From Gonium pectorale (taxonomy: Eukaryota > Chlorophyta > Chlorophyceae > Chlamydomonadales > Volvocaceae): a stretch of DNA of 46,093 bases. Below are positions 9,008 through 20,795 of the stretch, in pieces (the stretch's first letter is position 1; every line of letters begins with the position of its first letter). The translations under genes were made by a program, and so were the position numbers. The stretch is taken from assembly GCA_001584585.1 (NCBI GenBank), contig LSYV01000084.1, forward strand, positions 149,223 through 195,315. Reading direction: 5' to 3'. The notes under the pieces are model-generated. The model was not told where the DNA came from and did not search any database. It was given only the letters and a program-made list of their open reading frames with translations.

Positions 9008-12000
9008 CTACCGCTGGTCTGACTGCCTGCCAGTCCCATCGGCCCCTGCCGCTGGCCCGCTGCCCGCATCACCGCCGCCCCCGCCAGGGCCCGCCGCCGG
9101 TGCAGGCCGCTCCAGCAGCACCTTCGGCCCCGTCCGCACATAGGCTAGGAGAAGAAGGTTAGGCAGCGCGGACGCGAACAGGGTGGCTGCCAGGTTGCCC
9201 GTCAGCGCGAACACCTGCAGTAGGGCACGGGGAGCAGGCGCGGGGCTAGGCTGATCGGCCCAGGTGTGACAGAGCAGGGCCCCTCGGAGGCCTCTTCCGT
9301 CGGCTGAGCTCTGTTCAGGCAGCGTTCCGACACCTAGGCGCACTCAGGGCCGTGGAAGCGGCGTCAAGCCCTTTGAGGAATATCCTGCCCATTGTGACGG
9401 CACAACGATGGACTCTCGTCTGCCCCATATGGCATTGGTTCTCCTGTACACGTTCTGTGATGCGACCGAACTACCGTCGTACCGTGTCAGTAATCGATCC
9501 CCTCCATACACGATCGTGACCAGGGAGGCAGCAGGAAGGTACGCCTACCCGCCCCGCAACAGCCCGGGAGATCCACAGCCCACCAACCGGGAAGCAAACC
9601 CGGCTCACCAGATTGACGGAGCCGAACCTCAGCAGGCCGCGCAGGAGCGTCAGCCCGTAAGTGAGGCGCGGCGGGCCGGTAGACGTGCACCTGCGGAGAG
9701 GCAGCCGCAAGCGGGGGGAGCGGGTTGGAAGGCGTTCTGAGGGAGAAGCCGGAGGCGCATTCTCAACCCGACTGACAAAAGACTGAGAGCTGAGGGGTGA
9801 AGGAGGGTTTCCCGGCGTCGCGGATGGCGAGGCCGTCGTCCCCCCGGTGGTCCGTCGCACTTATGGACCGCATGCCGGTGTTCCTAACGGTTTTGTAAGT
9901 GCGGACCGCAAGCGGGCGGGAGAGGTGGGGCGAGAAGAAGCGGCGCGCTGGGGCAGGCAGGTACCAACAACAGCACGGGAGGGCCTCGGACGCGTCTCAG
10001 GGCTGGTTGGAGGGGACTCCAGGTCTTCGCGCAGTGCAGGGTTGGCTGCTGCCTGTCGGCCGCCGTGCCGCCCGCCCTGCCCGGGCACCCGCTACGGACC
10101 ATGAGAGGGGGCGGGCCCCAGCCGACGAACGCGCCCATCAATCTGCGACCCGAGAGCAGCCCGGCACGTGTCAGTGGACATAATACAGCGCCCTCACCTG
10201 CCCAGCGCCTCTATCAGGCGGTACTCCCGCAGCAGCGCGTCCGTCTCCACGTCGTCGCGGCCCTCGTCGTAGCCGCCGCTCTCCTCCCCTGCCGCATCCG
10301 TCGTCGGCCCTAACGCCAGCCCCGGTATAGCTGTCATCCCCGCTCCCGCCTCCGCTGCCGCCGTCCTCGCCGCACCGCCGGTAGCAGCGCCAGCACCAGC
10401 GGCCACGGCGCCGGCGCTCGCGCTCCTCCGCCGCTCATGCTCCGCCTGTTCCTCCGCCCTCGCCGCGGCCTCCACGCTCACCAACGCCAGGTTGCTAGCC
10501 ACCCCCAGCCGCAGCGCCTCCGCCTCGTTGAACACCGGCGGCGCGAGCGTCGCCGTCATCAGCGCCGCCGTCGCCAGCCGCACCGCATCCGTCAGGTACA
10601 CCTCGCCCCCGCCTGCGGCGGCGCCGCCGATGGCGCCGCCGCCGGTGAGCGCAGCCAGCGCAGCCGCCAGCGGAGGCAGCAGCAGCGTGTCGTCGGCGCC
10701 CGCTTCGAAGGCGCGGTCGGTGAGCCAGGCGGCGAGGAACGTGAAGATGAGGCCGCGCTGGAGCAGCTCTTTGGCCGTCTCACGCACGAGCACAAGGCCC
10801 ACGTCCGTGGGCGCGCCGGCCGCGGCGCCTGCGGAGCTACTGCCGCCGCGGCCCCGGACGACCTGCAACCGGTCGGCAAGCGGGTTGGGCCGGGCAAGGA
10901 AGAGTCAGCTCCGCGTGCTCGTTGTGCGCCCCAAATGGGGACAAACGAGCAGGCAGTGAGGGGTTGCCTCGGCGGCGCGCGCTGAGAAGCCCAGAATGTG
11001 TTGCAGCCTGGGATGTGCCACAGCGAGTCGGGAGCGCGAACCCCTTGCCTCGGCCATACAAGCACACACGGCGCCCAGCAGCCTGACATGGGAGGTACAC
11101 CACAATACCTCCCCAGTCGGGTTCTTCCCCGAGCGCCCACGCATCGCTCGCACCTTACTCCCTCTGCCCGCTGCACCCTGCCTGCACAGCTCGCCCCGGT
11201 GCAAGTTCCCCACCCCACCCCGCCCCCTCATCTCATTTCCCGCACCACTCCCCATTCCTTTCGGACGCCTCCCTCCTGCTGCCGCATGGCCGGGATGTGG
11301 AGCGCGACTGTGCCCCCAAGCACCCGCGCCCCCGCTGGACTCCCCCGCCATCCATCCACGTCTGCCCAGGTGCCCGCGCTTCCATCCTCCCCGCCCTGCC
11401 GTCATGTGGCCCCATGGAGGAGGCCTGTTGCTGCAGCTCGCAGTCGCTCACCACCGACCAGCTGTGCCTTCTGTACTGCGCCGCGGCCCACCCCTCCCCG
11501 CCCAAACAGCGCGCCCGCGCCGGGCCCACCTGCCCCCGTTTGCTCCCGCTCATGTCCTACTCGACTGCCCCAGCCATGCCCGCTTTCGCAGCCACCGAGC
11601 ATGGCTGCTGCACCTGCTGTACCAGCACGTACGAGTCTCCCCTCACCCTCCATGCGCACGCGCGCCACCCCTGTCCTCCGCCATCGGCCCCCTCCTCCCA
11701 CGCCTCTCCTGCCCAAGGCCTGCACGTTTGGACCAACCTGCGCCGCCACGAAGCAGGCCTGCTGCAGCACCAGCATCGCCGCCAGCGAGTCGGCGGACAG
11801 CAGCTGCTCCACCTGGCCGGTGCGCAGGTCCAGGCCCACCGCCCCCGGCTTGGCGCCCGGCCGGCCCGCCCCCGCCAGCAGCAAATCCCAGCGGGGAAAG
11901 TACAGTGCCGCCTCGAGCAGGACCACGGCCGAGGTCAGCCCCAGCGCCAGCGCGAAGTCATCCGTTGCGGACCTGCGAGCGGAGGGCGGGCGCGCAGTAG

Positions 12001-12875
12001 GGGAAGGTCGAGGGGCAGATGGGTTTGGTGCATCGTCCAAACTCAGGAACGGAACGAGGGGGGCCCAAACAGCGCCGGCTTCAGATGCCGTGTTGTGCCC
12101 GCGGGTGTTCTCAGCGCTACCGCGGCATCCTTACTTTTGTCGGCATGCGCGTCGCAATGCGGCAGGTGAGGGACGCCCAGGCCTGGGTGCTTAGGTGCCA
12201 GCTGATTGGTGAAGCGAGCACGGCGTGAGATGCGAGGGTGCAACAGCAGCGGGATCTTGCTCGGGCGGCGTGCATGGTGCAGGATCTCAACCGTGGCGGG
12301 AGCGCCCCTGCAGCTGAGCCCGTGGGGCGTGCAGCCCTGCTGTGCGGCCTTTACTGACAGCGAGGCAGCCCCAAACCGGCGTGCCTTGCCTTGCAGCTCC
12401 CCGGCACGCTCACATGCCCGTCTCCACCCGGGCGGGTCCGGCCGTGTGGGAGTTGGCTCTAGGCTCAAAAATCACATCCTAGCCCCAATGTGGCAGGATC
12501 GTCACCTCCCAACCCGCCAAGTCAAGGGACAAGTTGGGTGGAGGCACGCACGTACCATCGGAACTGGTCGAATAGGTCTATCCGTGCTAGGCCCGCGCCG
12601 GCGACCGCGATGGTTCCGCTAAGCCCCGCCGATACGAGCCCCGCTATCACGCGGCCCTCAGCAGGCCCGATTCCGTTGTCCGGCTGGCGCGGTGGCTGCG
12701 CGTACACGCTTGCACAGCGTGAAGGATGTTGCTCATCACGGCGGATGTTCAATCCGTAGCTGAACTGCGCTGATCTTTTGTGCGTGCCGCTCGCAGGCCC
12801 ATGTTTGCAGCGGGAGCGCTGGCCAGCACATCTACTGCTACATGACGCTTGGAGGGAGCTCATTGTGCGTTCCAT
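9008..12875 (-). CDS. Multi-pass membrane protein, likely plastid-targeted, family unknown
   Basis: Exons, minus strand: 12875-12556, 11972-11738, 10862-10198, 9690-9609 and 9214-9008. The phases close exactly (1509 bases, 502 residues). The small fourth exon supplies the only phase that joins exons 3 and 5. The first 65 residues are rich in Ser, Arg, Cys and His with few acids, like a chloroplast transit peptide; a second ATG at 12863 (MSSLQASCSS) may be the real start. Hydrophobic segments follow: RVIAGLVSAGLSGTIAVAGAG, FALALGLTSAVVLLEAALYF, LIFTFLAAWL, an Ala/Leu/Gly-rich stretch, LATAALMTATLAPPVF and, in the last exon, LVFALTGNLAATLFASALPN. A charged linker (EEQAEHERRR) and a low-complexity Ala/Gly loop sit between the third and fourth blocks. 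Donors are GTACGT, GTTGGT, GTGAGG and GTGAGC. I do not recognise the family. It is divergent from the PfkB kinase gene. Confidence 0.7.
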
Positions 12876-13247
12876 CTTGTTTGATTTGTCGTGCCAAGGG
12901 CGCAGTGGTAGATAAAGTATGAGTACGGGTCGCGGTTGAAGGTTTGCTGACGTGCGGGGCCTCTTTGCCCGCCTCCTCGACTGCTCAGGAGGCATTCCAT
13001 CATGCATATCCTTACCCATCGCAACGGCTTCCGTACGTCCTGGCATCGGAGCCCAGCTCACGTTTTCGCTTCGGCACGTTGCTTCCCGCGTCAGCCCAGC
13101 GGTCGCTCCGCTCCCCCGCTTGAACTTGCTTCGCCACGCACACACTCTTATCCAGTTTTTGTGGCCGGTCACGGTTGCAGCGGCGCACGTGCGACTGCGC
13201 GCGCTCCTGCCGGTGGCCGCACGCGCCACCTTAGGTTGTTCGCAAGC
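12876..13247. promoter_or_regulatory. Divergent promoter region
   Basis: 372 bases separate the start codons of the membrane protein gene (minus) and the PfkB kinase gene (plus). The region must contain both promoters. No clear TATA box was seen. Confidence 0.45.
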
Positions 13248-15931
13248 ATGGGCGCTGATTCGAGCCCAGTAATGGACCAGGTGCCCGTCGTGGTGGGGCT
13301 CGGCGACCCGGTCATGGACATTCTCGCGAACGTCTCCGCGGAGTGGCTCGCAACTGTGACTCCAGAGCCTGGCGGCTGCCTCCCAATCCCGCCTGACGCC
13401 ATGGAGCGGCTGATTGCGGACGCCAGCCAGCAGAGCGAGCTCAAGCGGTGAGCCTCCGGTGGCATACCGCGCACCGTCCCTGGCACGCACGGCGACCGGC
13501 GGCCTGCGCCTGGCTGCAGCAGCGCTGATAACCGACATGCAAATATGTGGCACCCACAATCACTCCTACTGCTTTCCCCATTCCATCCGCGGAGTCTGCT
13601 CCACCTCCTAGCCCGCGCCGGCTTGCCCGTGCACCAATACGACGCAGCTGACCCCGAGCCATGGCAGGAGCCGATCCCGCGCGTTGCCTGTCCCCCCCGA
13701 ACCCCCCGCTCTGGCCCCCCGTGGACCACAGGATACCGGGCGGCAGCGCTGCCAACGTGATGAAGGGCATCGCGAACATCGCGGGCGGCGCCGCGCAGTG
13801 CCGCTTCGTGGGCATGATTGCGCGCGACGCCACGGGGGAGGACTACCGCGCCAAGCTCGCGGCGCAGGGCGTCGCGCCGCTGCTGCTGGTGAGGGGCTGG
13901 GGCCTGGCCTGGCCTGGCCTGCGCTGGGGCGCAGGCAGAACTGTAGCCGATCCTCGGTTGCGGCCAAGGGCGCCAAGGGGCCAAGGGCCAGGGGTCGGGC
14001 GGTCGGGGGCAGGGCATTTCGCGGTCTCCGTGCGGTCCCCCGCGCAACCCCGTGGTCGCTCCTGGTCGGGGCTCCCAGCGGTGAGGTCGCGTAGCGGCGG
14101 TCCGCTGAGACCGGCTGTGGGGCCAGGCCGGGCCGGCGCGCTCGGCGGCACGCCGGCCACTTCTTGCAGCTACGTAGCCTGCTACGTAGCCAGCTACGTA
14201 TCCTACGTTAGCGCGCCTGTGGGCCCCCGCCCAGCCAAGCCCCTGGCCGGCGGCTTTCGCAAGAGGCCTGAAGCTACCTCCGCCCCGCTGGCCCCCCTGT
14301 CACTCACGGCGCCGCCCGCAGGAGAGCGACACGGGCGCGCCCAGCGCCATCGCGCTGTGCCTGGTGACCCCCGACGGCCAGCGCACCATGCGCACCTGCC
14401 TGGGCGCCTCGCTGGAGCTGCGCTCGGCCGCGCAGCTGCCGCCCGCCTGGGCAGCGGGGTGCCGGCTGCTGCACGCCGAGGGCTACTGCCTTTACCGGCC
14501 GGAGGTAGGGTCTGAGGGAGGGTGGGGCCGGGGCGGGGCGGCGGGTGTGGAGGGAAGAATGGGTTTGGGTATGGAGCGGCGAGTGGACGGCGTAGCGGGC
14601 GCTGGTGGCGGGTGCGAGACGAGGGCAGGTCCAGGCTCCACGAAAGGGCGCGTATTTGGGAATAATGGGGCGCGCCTGGCTTGACCGATTGGTTGGGCGG
14701 CCGGCGCCGGGTGTGTGTCTCGCCGTGAGCACCCACTTGACGTCCACTGCGTCAGCCACCAGGCTGCCCGATGACGTCCATTGGTATCCCGCTGCCGCCC
14801 GATGCCTGCCGCGCCCCGCACGTGCGCACTGGCAGCTTGCGCGCGAGATGATGGTGGCCGCCCGGCGGAGCGGAGCCATGGTGTCGATCGACCTGGCGTC
14901 CTTTGAGCTGGTGCGCAACTGCAAGGAGGCGCTGCTGGGGCTGCTACAGGTGCGCGACTGGGTAGCATGAGGTGGACGTGGAAAGGCAGGCTTTGGTATT
15001 TTACTGGCGTCAGCGCCGGCTCTTGCCCTCACGGTGATTGCGATTGCTCGCTCGTGGCAGCCCTCGAGCTGACGGGCACTATCGGAAGTTCACACCTTGC
15101 AGCGCGCCAGGACGCACCAGATTCCCTCCGGTCGGCAGGCTGCCAGTGACCCACCCCACCCTTCGCGCGCTGCGCTCGATCCTCCTCCGCCCATCCTGTC
15201 GGGAGGACGCGGCTGCATGCCAGCAGGGCGTCCAACCCATGATCGCTGTTCCCCGCCCCCGCAACCTCGGTGATGATTTGTGCCTCTGGCTTATCTACTT
15301 AAAGCGCCCTTCCAACCCAATGACCTCTCCCAACCCCCCACCGCAGGACGGGCTGGTCGATCTCATCTTTGCGAACGAGGAGGAGGCCATCACCCTGGCC
15401 AGCGAGCTGTCCCTCGTGCCGCCTGGCGCCGACCCGGAGGCTGCCGTCGCCGCCGCGCAGGCCTACCTGCTGTCGCCCGCGGGCGGCCGCGCCCGCGTCG
15501 CTGTCACCAGCCTGGGCAGCCGCGGCTGCGTGGCGCGTGGGGCGGGCGGCGAGGAGGGCGCCTCGCCCGCCTGTCGCGTGACGGTGGTCGACACGATTGG
15601 CGCCGGCGACTTCTTTACGTCGGGGTTCCTGACGGCGTACCTGCGCGGGGCGTCGCTGCAGCAGTGCTGCGCCGCCGGCTGCGCCGCAGGGTGCGAGGCG
15701 GTGCAGGCGACGGGCGCGGAACTGCCGCCGGAGGCGTTCGAGCGGCTGCGAAAGGCGTTGGACGTGGTGCTGGCGGCGCGGACCGCCAGCGGCGGTGGCG
15801 GAGGCGCCGGCGGCGCCGCCGTCAACGCGCTCGCGAGCGCGCTCGGGGTGTCAAACGGCGGCGGGACCTCCGTCGCAGCCGTGCCGCCCGCAGCAGCGGC
15901 GGCAGCTGTGGCTGTGGGCGCGCTCGTATAG
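13248..15931 (+). CDS. PfkB-family (ribokinase/adenosine kinase-like) carbohydrate kinase
   Basis: Exons: 13248-13447, 13732-13888, 14322-14504, 14836-14949 and 15347-15931. All phases match: 1239 bases, 412 residues. The product phosphorylates a sugar or nucleoside hydroxyl using ATP. Visible motifs are the N-terminal strand VVGLGDPVMDI (about residues 16-26), the substrate-side IPGGSAANV (68-76) with its GG hinge, TPDGQRTMRTCLGAS in the lid/beta region, the FANEEEA block, and the PfkB signature DTIGAGDFF (300-308). Asp306 is the expected catalytic base and GAG the anion hole. The C-terminal 70 residues are Ala/Gly-rich low complexity beyond the core fold. There is no convincing transit peptide, so cytosol is the default. 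The substrate cannot be told from sequence; the overall layout is closer to adenosine kinase-type and uncharacterised plant PfkB kinases than to phosphofructokinase. Confidence 0.92.
13901..13920 (+). repeat. GGCCT pentanucleotide repeat in PfkB intron 2
   Basis: Four perfect tandem GGCCT units, a few bases inside the second intron after the donor GTGAGG. Confidence 0.8.
14168..14209 (+). repeat. Short imperfect repeat of GCTACGTAGC palindromes
   Basis: Three copies of a palindrome core (CTACGTAG/CTACGTAT) spaced about 12-14 bases apart, followed by CCTACGTTAG, inside PfkB intron 2. Each core is self-complementary and could form a small hairpin. Confidence 0.6.
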
Positions 15932-17548
15932 CTGCGGGTCCGTGGTCCCTCGTGCCGTTCTGCTTATGTTATTGGGCTGTGCCGATGTCATAAAGTATCC
16001 CCGTGGGCGTGGGGAGTGTGGGGAGCTCGGGATTGGATGGGATTGGGATGGGAGGAACCGAGAGCACCGGACGGGAGCAGTGGGTGCTTTCTCGTGGAGG
16101 CTCCTGCTGTGCGCCACCGCCGTCTGTGCTGCGACTCGACGGCGCCATCATCATTACCGTATGCATGTCTCCTGCGATAGCTCGTTGGTCCCGGCTGGCC
16201 ACGACATGCATCGGGAGTAACACAGATACTGCGGTCTGCAGGATGGGCATTGTAAGTCGAAGCGGTGTGGACGGCTTGTCACTTGGGGCCGCCCCCTTTC
16301 GCCCTTCCGGGCTGGCAACTTGATATGGCCTGAGGTTGCGACGTGAGGCTCGGCCAGCCGTCTTGACAGACCGGGCTTGGTAGGCGGACTGTTGACATTT
16401 TCCTTTCTTTGGCGATGACAATCTTATTGTGAAGTGCCGACCCAAAGGCATGCTGACCCCAGGCAAGGATGATTGGAGGGCCAGGAAGGGTAGCCGATGG
16501 TATCCCTTTCTTGCAGGGGAATGGGGCCAGAGCGGGTTTACGGGGAACAGGGTCTGCTGGGTGTGCGGGGTAGATTGGGTGGGCGCGCGCGTGGCGCATC
16601 TTTCTTGCGGCCTCGGATGCGTGGCTGGCTGGCTGACTGGATTGATTGATTGGTGCATGTATGCATGTATGCCGACGCCGTATGGAACCACCGCCGGAGC
16701 TCTGAGGTACGGCCCCATGGGCACTGTACGGGAACCAATGCGGTGACTGTGGGCAGCCGCGAATCGCGGCACACGGCTGCGGCAGACTGGGCTGCGATTC
16801 CGGCCACGGCGGGGCCTTTTATCTTTGTTTCTACGCGTGAATGGAATGGGCTGTGCTGATGCTGAGACGCGCGTGCGCGGGATGGGCGTGAGGCGACCCA
16901 TTGCCTTTTGAGTAGGCTGGATGCGCGTTACGGAAGGGGTTTTGCTCCTACTGTGTCCGCCAGCGAGGCTGTTGTAACAACTGCCAGCTTTGCGGACGGC
17001 ATGAGAATATTTTGAGACGCAATCCGCGCCATGACGGAGCTCCTGATGCATCGCCGGAGATACGATTAGTATGCGCAGCTCGTGGGAGCGGCAACACCCG
17101 GCACCCTAGCATACTGAACGGGATCGTCGGGTACGGTCACGTGGGGTACGGTATGCTCCGCGCATGGCTCCTTTGCAAGGCGAACCAAGAAGCCGCATTC
17201 AGGCTGGGCCGTACTTTGCGAAGCCCCAGGCCAGGGTGTGGCCCATCGGGTACGTACGACCCGCGGGTCAGCGCCGTGCGCGCAGGCCTATGCTTTGCGA
17301 GCCGAGGCAGTCGCATTCGCTGCATAGTAGCGTTGGAGACATCGCTGCGTTGGCTGCGCCTTGCGTCCAACGCAATTAGCCGCTGGCTCTGCGCCTAGCA
17401 GTTAACGCGAGCATCCAAGGCTCCGGTCGCCTTCTCGTCGGCCACCTCGATTGCGCGTTAGGTCATTATCACTTCTGGCCGCGAGAGTGCACAGCGTGGC
17501 AAGCACACGCACTTCCTTTCCAACCATCACCATACGACCACGCACAGC
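15932..17548. other. 3' UTR of the PfkB gene and intergenic region, no gene seen
   Basis: 1.6 kb downstream of the kinase. It contains TGTAA at 16251-16255 and again near 16974. A 360-codon minus-strand open frame spans much of it, but its composition is irregular and it lacks any domain, so I treat it as chance. The right end carries the promoter of the first ankyrin gene. A palindrome GACCCGCGGGTC lies at 17258-17269. Confidence 0.45.
16251..16255 (+). promoter_or_regulatory. Probable TGTAA polyadenylation signal of the PfkB gene
   Basis: First clear plus-strand TGTAA after the stop codon, 320 bases downstream. Confidence 0.45.
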
Positions 17549-19012
17549 ATGCGTTCGGGAGGTCCCGAGTCCCCCGAGCTCAGCACCGCCTTGGGAGAAG
17601 AGTTTTGGTCATGCCGACAGATGCAGCAGGTCGCAAGGACCGCCGACCGGATGACCGCTGCCTCGAGCGCCGAGCCGGCAGCGCACGGCGCCAGCAACGG
17701 CAGCAGCAGCAGCGTCAGCGTCAGCCGGCTGCTGGACCTACCGCGGCACCTGCAGGAGGAGATCCTCCTGAGGAGCGGAGTGGGCGTCTTCCGCGCGGAG
17801 GCTTGCTGCCGCGGCCTGCGCGACGCGGCTTGCGCGGCGCTGGCGTCGCCGACCGGCGTAGCGCACCTCCTGCTGTACGCTGTGGGCGATGAGGCGCTGG
17901 TGGCAATGTACTCGAGCCGCTCCCTGCTGCGCAGCCTCCTCGGCTACATCCCCGGGGCCTCTGCGGACGAGGGAGCCGCAGCGCTGGCGGTGCTGGAGGA
18001 GCTGGAGTGGCAGCTGGGCGGCATCTACAGCGCCTCGCGCCCGCCCTCCGAGTGCCTCGCCTTCGTCTTTGGCTGCGCGGCCGCCGCGGGCCATGCGCCC
18101 GTCCTGAAGTACCTTGCGTCGGTGGTCCGCAGCGAGCCCGAGGTGTACGACCCCGACGCGAGCAACGGCGTGCTCCTGCGCTGGGCGGCGCAGGCGGGCC
18201 ACGAGAACGCAGTTGTCCAGCTGCTCGTAGCCGGCGCCGATCCACGGGCCGCTGACGGCGCTGCCTTCGCCGTCGCAGCCGTGCACGGCCACTGGGGCAT
18301 TGCACGGCGGCTGCTGGCGGCCGGCGCGCCCGCGGACGCCTGGGGCGGCGAGGCGCTGTCTGCGGCCGTCGCGCAGGGCCGGCACGAGTGCGCGAGTGAG
18401 CTGTTGGTAGATCACGGCGCAGAAGCCAGCTTGCGAACGCTGCTGCTGGCGGCGCAGCACGGCCGCACGGGGCTGCTGCGCCGCCTGGCCATGGAGCTGC
18501 CCCTGCCCGACTGGCGCGCCTACCTGGCGCTGGGGAAGGCTGCGGGCGTGGCGGCTATGTGCGGCCAGGCCGAGACGCTGGACGAGATCTACTCCACGGC
18601 GGAGTCCCTGGGCCTGGACGTGCCGGCCGTTGCGCTCCTGCCCACCAGCCTCCTGGGCGCCCTCATGGCAGACCAGCGGGAACTACTGCTCAGGCAGGCG
18701 GGGAGCGTGCACGGCATGCTGCTGCGGACGCCCACCCGCACAGCGGGGGGCGTGTACCACTGCCTGATCAGCGCCTTCATCCTCCTCCGTGCGCTGCCCG
18801 TGGCGCTGCTGCGACGGCGCTGGTACGCGGTGCGGCCGCTGCTGGGCGCCTGCCAGCGTGGCGCGCTGGCGGCGGCGGCGGCGGGCGCAGCGTGGATGGG
18901 CTGGCGGCGGCCGGGCGGGCTGGCGGCGCTGGGCGGCGCGGTGGCGGCGGTCGCTGGCTGGTCGTGCTGGGACGGCCGCCACGCGGGAAGCATGGCCGTC
19001 GAGTACCGATGA
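17549..19012 (+). CDS. F-box-like/ankyrin-repeat protein with hydrophobic C-terminus, copy 1
   Basis: An intronless frame of 487 residues from the ATG at 17549; in-frame ATGs at residues 25 and 34 are alternative starts. Residues 1-58 are Ser/Ala-rich. LLDLPRHLQEEILLRS (61-76) matches the core of an F-box (LPxHLxxxIL), the SKP1-binding motif of SCF ubiquitin ligases. A Cys/Leu-rich helical stretch and then ankyrin-type repeats follow from about residue 190, for example AAQAGHENAVVQLLVAGADPR, VHGHWGIARRLLAAGAP and LLAAQHGRTGLLRRLA. The last 110 residues are unusual: ISAFILLRALPVALL and a long Ala/Gly/Trp-rich hydrophobic stretch look like two membrane segments with an LLGACQRG linker. A membrane-tethered substrate adaptor is one reading. 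It is a clear paralogue of the next gene, sharing block order and many identical segments. Function is inferred only from domains. Confidence 0.85.
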   Translation: MRSGGPESPELSTALGEEFWSCRQMQQVARTADRMTAASSAEPAAHGASNGSSSSVSVSRLLDLPRHLQEEILLRSGVGVFRAEACCRGLRDAACAALASPTGVAHLLLYAVGDEALVAMYSSRSLLRSLLGYIPGASADEGAAALAVLEELEWQLGGIYSASRPPSECLAFVFGCAAAAGHAPVLKYLASVVRSEPEVYDPDASNGVLLRWAAQAGHENAVVQLLVAGADPRAADGAAFAVAAVHGHWGIARRLLAAGAPADAWGGEALSAAVAQGRHECASELLVDHGAEASLRTLLLAAQHGRTGLLRRLAMELPLPDWRAYLALGKAAGVAAMCGQAETLDEIYSTAESLGLDVPAVALLPTSLLGALMADQRELLLRQAGSVHGMLLRTPTRTAGGVYHCLISAFILLRALPVALLRRRWYAVRPLLGACQRGALAAAAAGAAWMGWRRPGGLAALGGAVAAVAGWSCWDGRHAGSMAVEYR

Positions 19013-20795
19013 GGGTTGATTGCATGCGGCGAGAGGTAAGCGCGGCCGGTACCAGGTAGCTTGATTGGTACAGGAGAAAGGTGGGCAGGCGGGGTGAGCG
19101 TCAGGTGAGTGAGGAATACCCCACATAATAGGATGCGCCGAACACGGTCTTGGGACGCGCATCGATCTTCTTTAGCTGGACCGGCGAACTGCGTGCCCAT
19201 GGAATTCCATGTCAACACCAGGCCTGCGCCGACTCCCACCTGTTGCACTCCTGTTGCAACAGGTCCACCGCGGCTCTGGAGTGCACCTGTTGCCCCGGCA
19301 CGTACGGACGCAGCAGCTGCAGGCGGGTGGTGGAAATGAGTAGTTAAAGCAGATGCGGCCAGCAGCAGGCAGGCTTTGATCAGGCTGCGTTCGGTTCGGC
19401 CAGCAGCAGGCAGGCTTTGATCAGGCTGCGTTCGGTTCATACGGATAATATTTGCCCGCTGCGCCAAAACGGAATGTGGGGCCTTACCGGACTGCTAGGA
19501 TGGGCAAGCATTTGCCCGGAGGAGTAAATCCGTAAGGCGAAGCAGGGGTAGCAGCAGCTGGGCCGTGCGGGTACTGGCACTCAGTAAAGGATGCGTTCGA
19601 GTGGTTTCGTGTGGAGGGTTGTGTTTGGAAATGGCTGCTTTGGATGGAGCCGAGTCACCAGCATGTGTGCATGTGTGCATGTGTACTTGTCAGTTTTTTG
19701 GGGCGGCCTGGATAGATGCCCGCAAGCGCCCCGCTGCTCGCTCGTCGTGCAAAGGTTATGCTGGAGCTTTGCTGCGTTTGGATAAGATATTGTTCCAGAA
19801 GAGTGTTTGTTGCACGCCCGTGCGATCGTGCGTGCCCTCACGCTCGTCCGCCGCCATATCAACGGGATTCAGTACATAGGGGCTGGGCGCTTCGGCTGGG
19901 AACGGATGGGCTGGGAAGTGGGAACGCATGACGGATTTGCTGGGGGTAGACGAAACGGGATACGAGACTTTACACCACGTCGCATGCATGCCTCGCTGCG
20001 TGCCTGCCTATCGTGTTGCCTCGCCCGTTCAGCAGGGCTCTCGGGCTGCATCCCGTCTACCCTCTTTTTTGCCATGCTGATTTCGCTATTTCATGCTCAT
20101 GACAGACATACCGCCAACACCTTGGGGATACGAACAATGAAACCCTGCAATGCGGGAGCGAGGCCACATCTCGACCGTACGGCAACTTGGTATGCCGCTG
20201 CCCAGGCATGCACATGCACACACGGCACCAGCCCGCCTACCTGTGGCTCCGCGGGGGATGGTATTACAAGGCTGAGCGAAATCGCGCGCCGCTCTGGCCC
20301 AGGACCAATCAATCAATCAGCAGTCGCGTGCGCCTGAACCGCGCGCAGCCCGGCCAGCATCCGCGCACCCGTTCCCCTGCTTTCGTCCTGAGCCTACCCC
20401 CCTCCACCAGCCGCCCTTCACCCCTCACACCCAATTCCGTTAGACAAAGCCTGAATGCAGGTGGCAACTGGGGATCACGGAGGCACGGTATGGTAATGGC
20501 CCATGGGTCGCTACTCCTCGCAAGGAAGGAACGGAACGCTTTCAGTCACACTAACGCTCTCTGCCTGCAAGCTTCATAACAATGTGCTGCGACTCTCCAG
20601 CAAGCGCATGTATGTCATTCTCTCCTCGTCGGTGTCGTAGCATTAAGCCATCGCCGCGCGCGCATGTCATAAGCTTCTTTTAACCATATCTCTGCTCTCA
20701 ATCACACGTGCAAAGCAGCCTCTCCTACCGACGACCGAAAGCTCTTCTTGTCAAGCGCGGCGCCTCCTAGCCGCGTCAACAAACAGATACACGAG
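19013..20795. other. Intergenic between the ankyrin paralogues, no gene seen
   Basis: 1.8 kb with lower GC than the flanking genes. It holds the 3' UTR of copy 1, a 41-bp tandem duplication, ATGTGTGC repeats near 19665-19685 and an AATC microsatellite near 20307-20318. Open frames are short and overlap on both strands. Confidence 0.5.
19357..19438 (+). repeat. Perfect 41-bp tandem duplication
   Basis: Units 19357-19397 and 19398-19438 are identical. Each begins GGCCAGCAGCAGGCAGG and ends GCGTTCGGTTC. It lies about 350 bases downstream of the copy 1 stop codon, probably in its 3' UTR. Confidence 0.95.

Noticed and set aside
15969..17051. 360-codon minus-strand open frame downstream of the PfkB gene
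   Set aside because: Irregular composition, rich in Arg/Pro/Ser/His, with no domain. It overlaps the likely kinase 3' UTR and its TGTAA signal.
17738..18460. Long minus-strand frames opposite the ankyrin genes
   Set aside because: Antisense shadows of GC-rich codons. The plus strand has recognisable ankyrin repeats in both paralogues.
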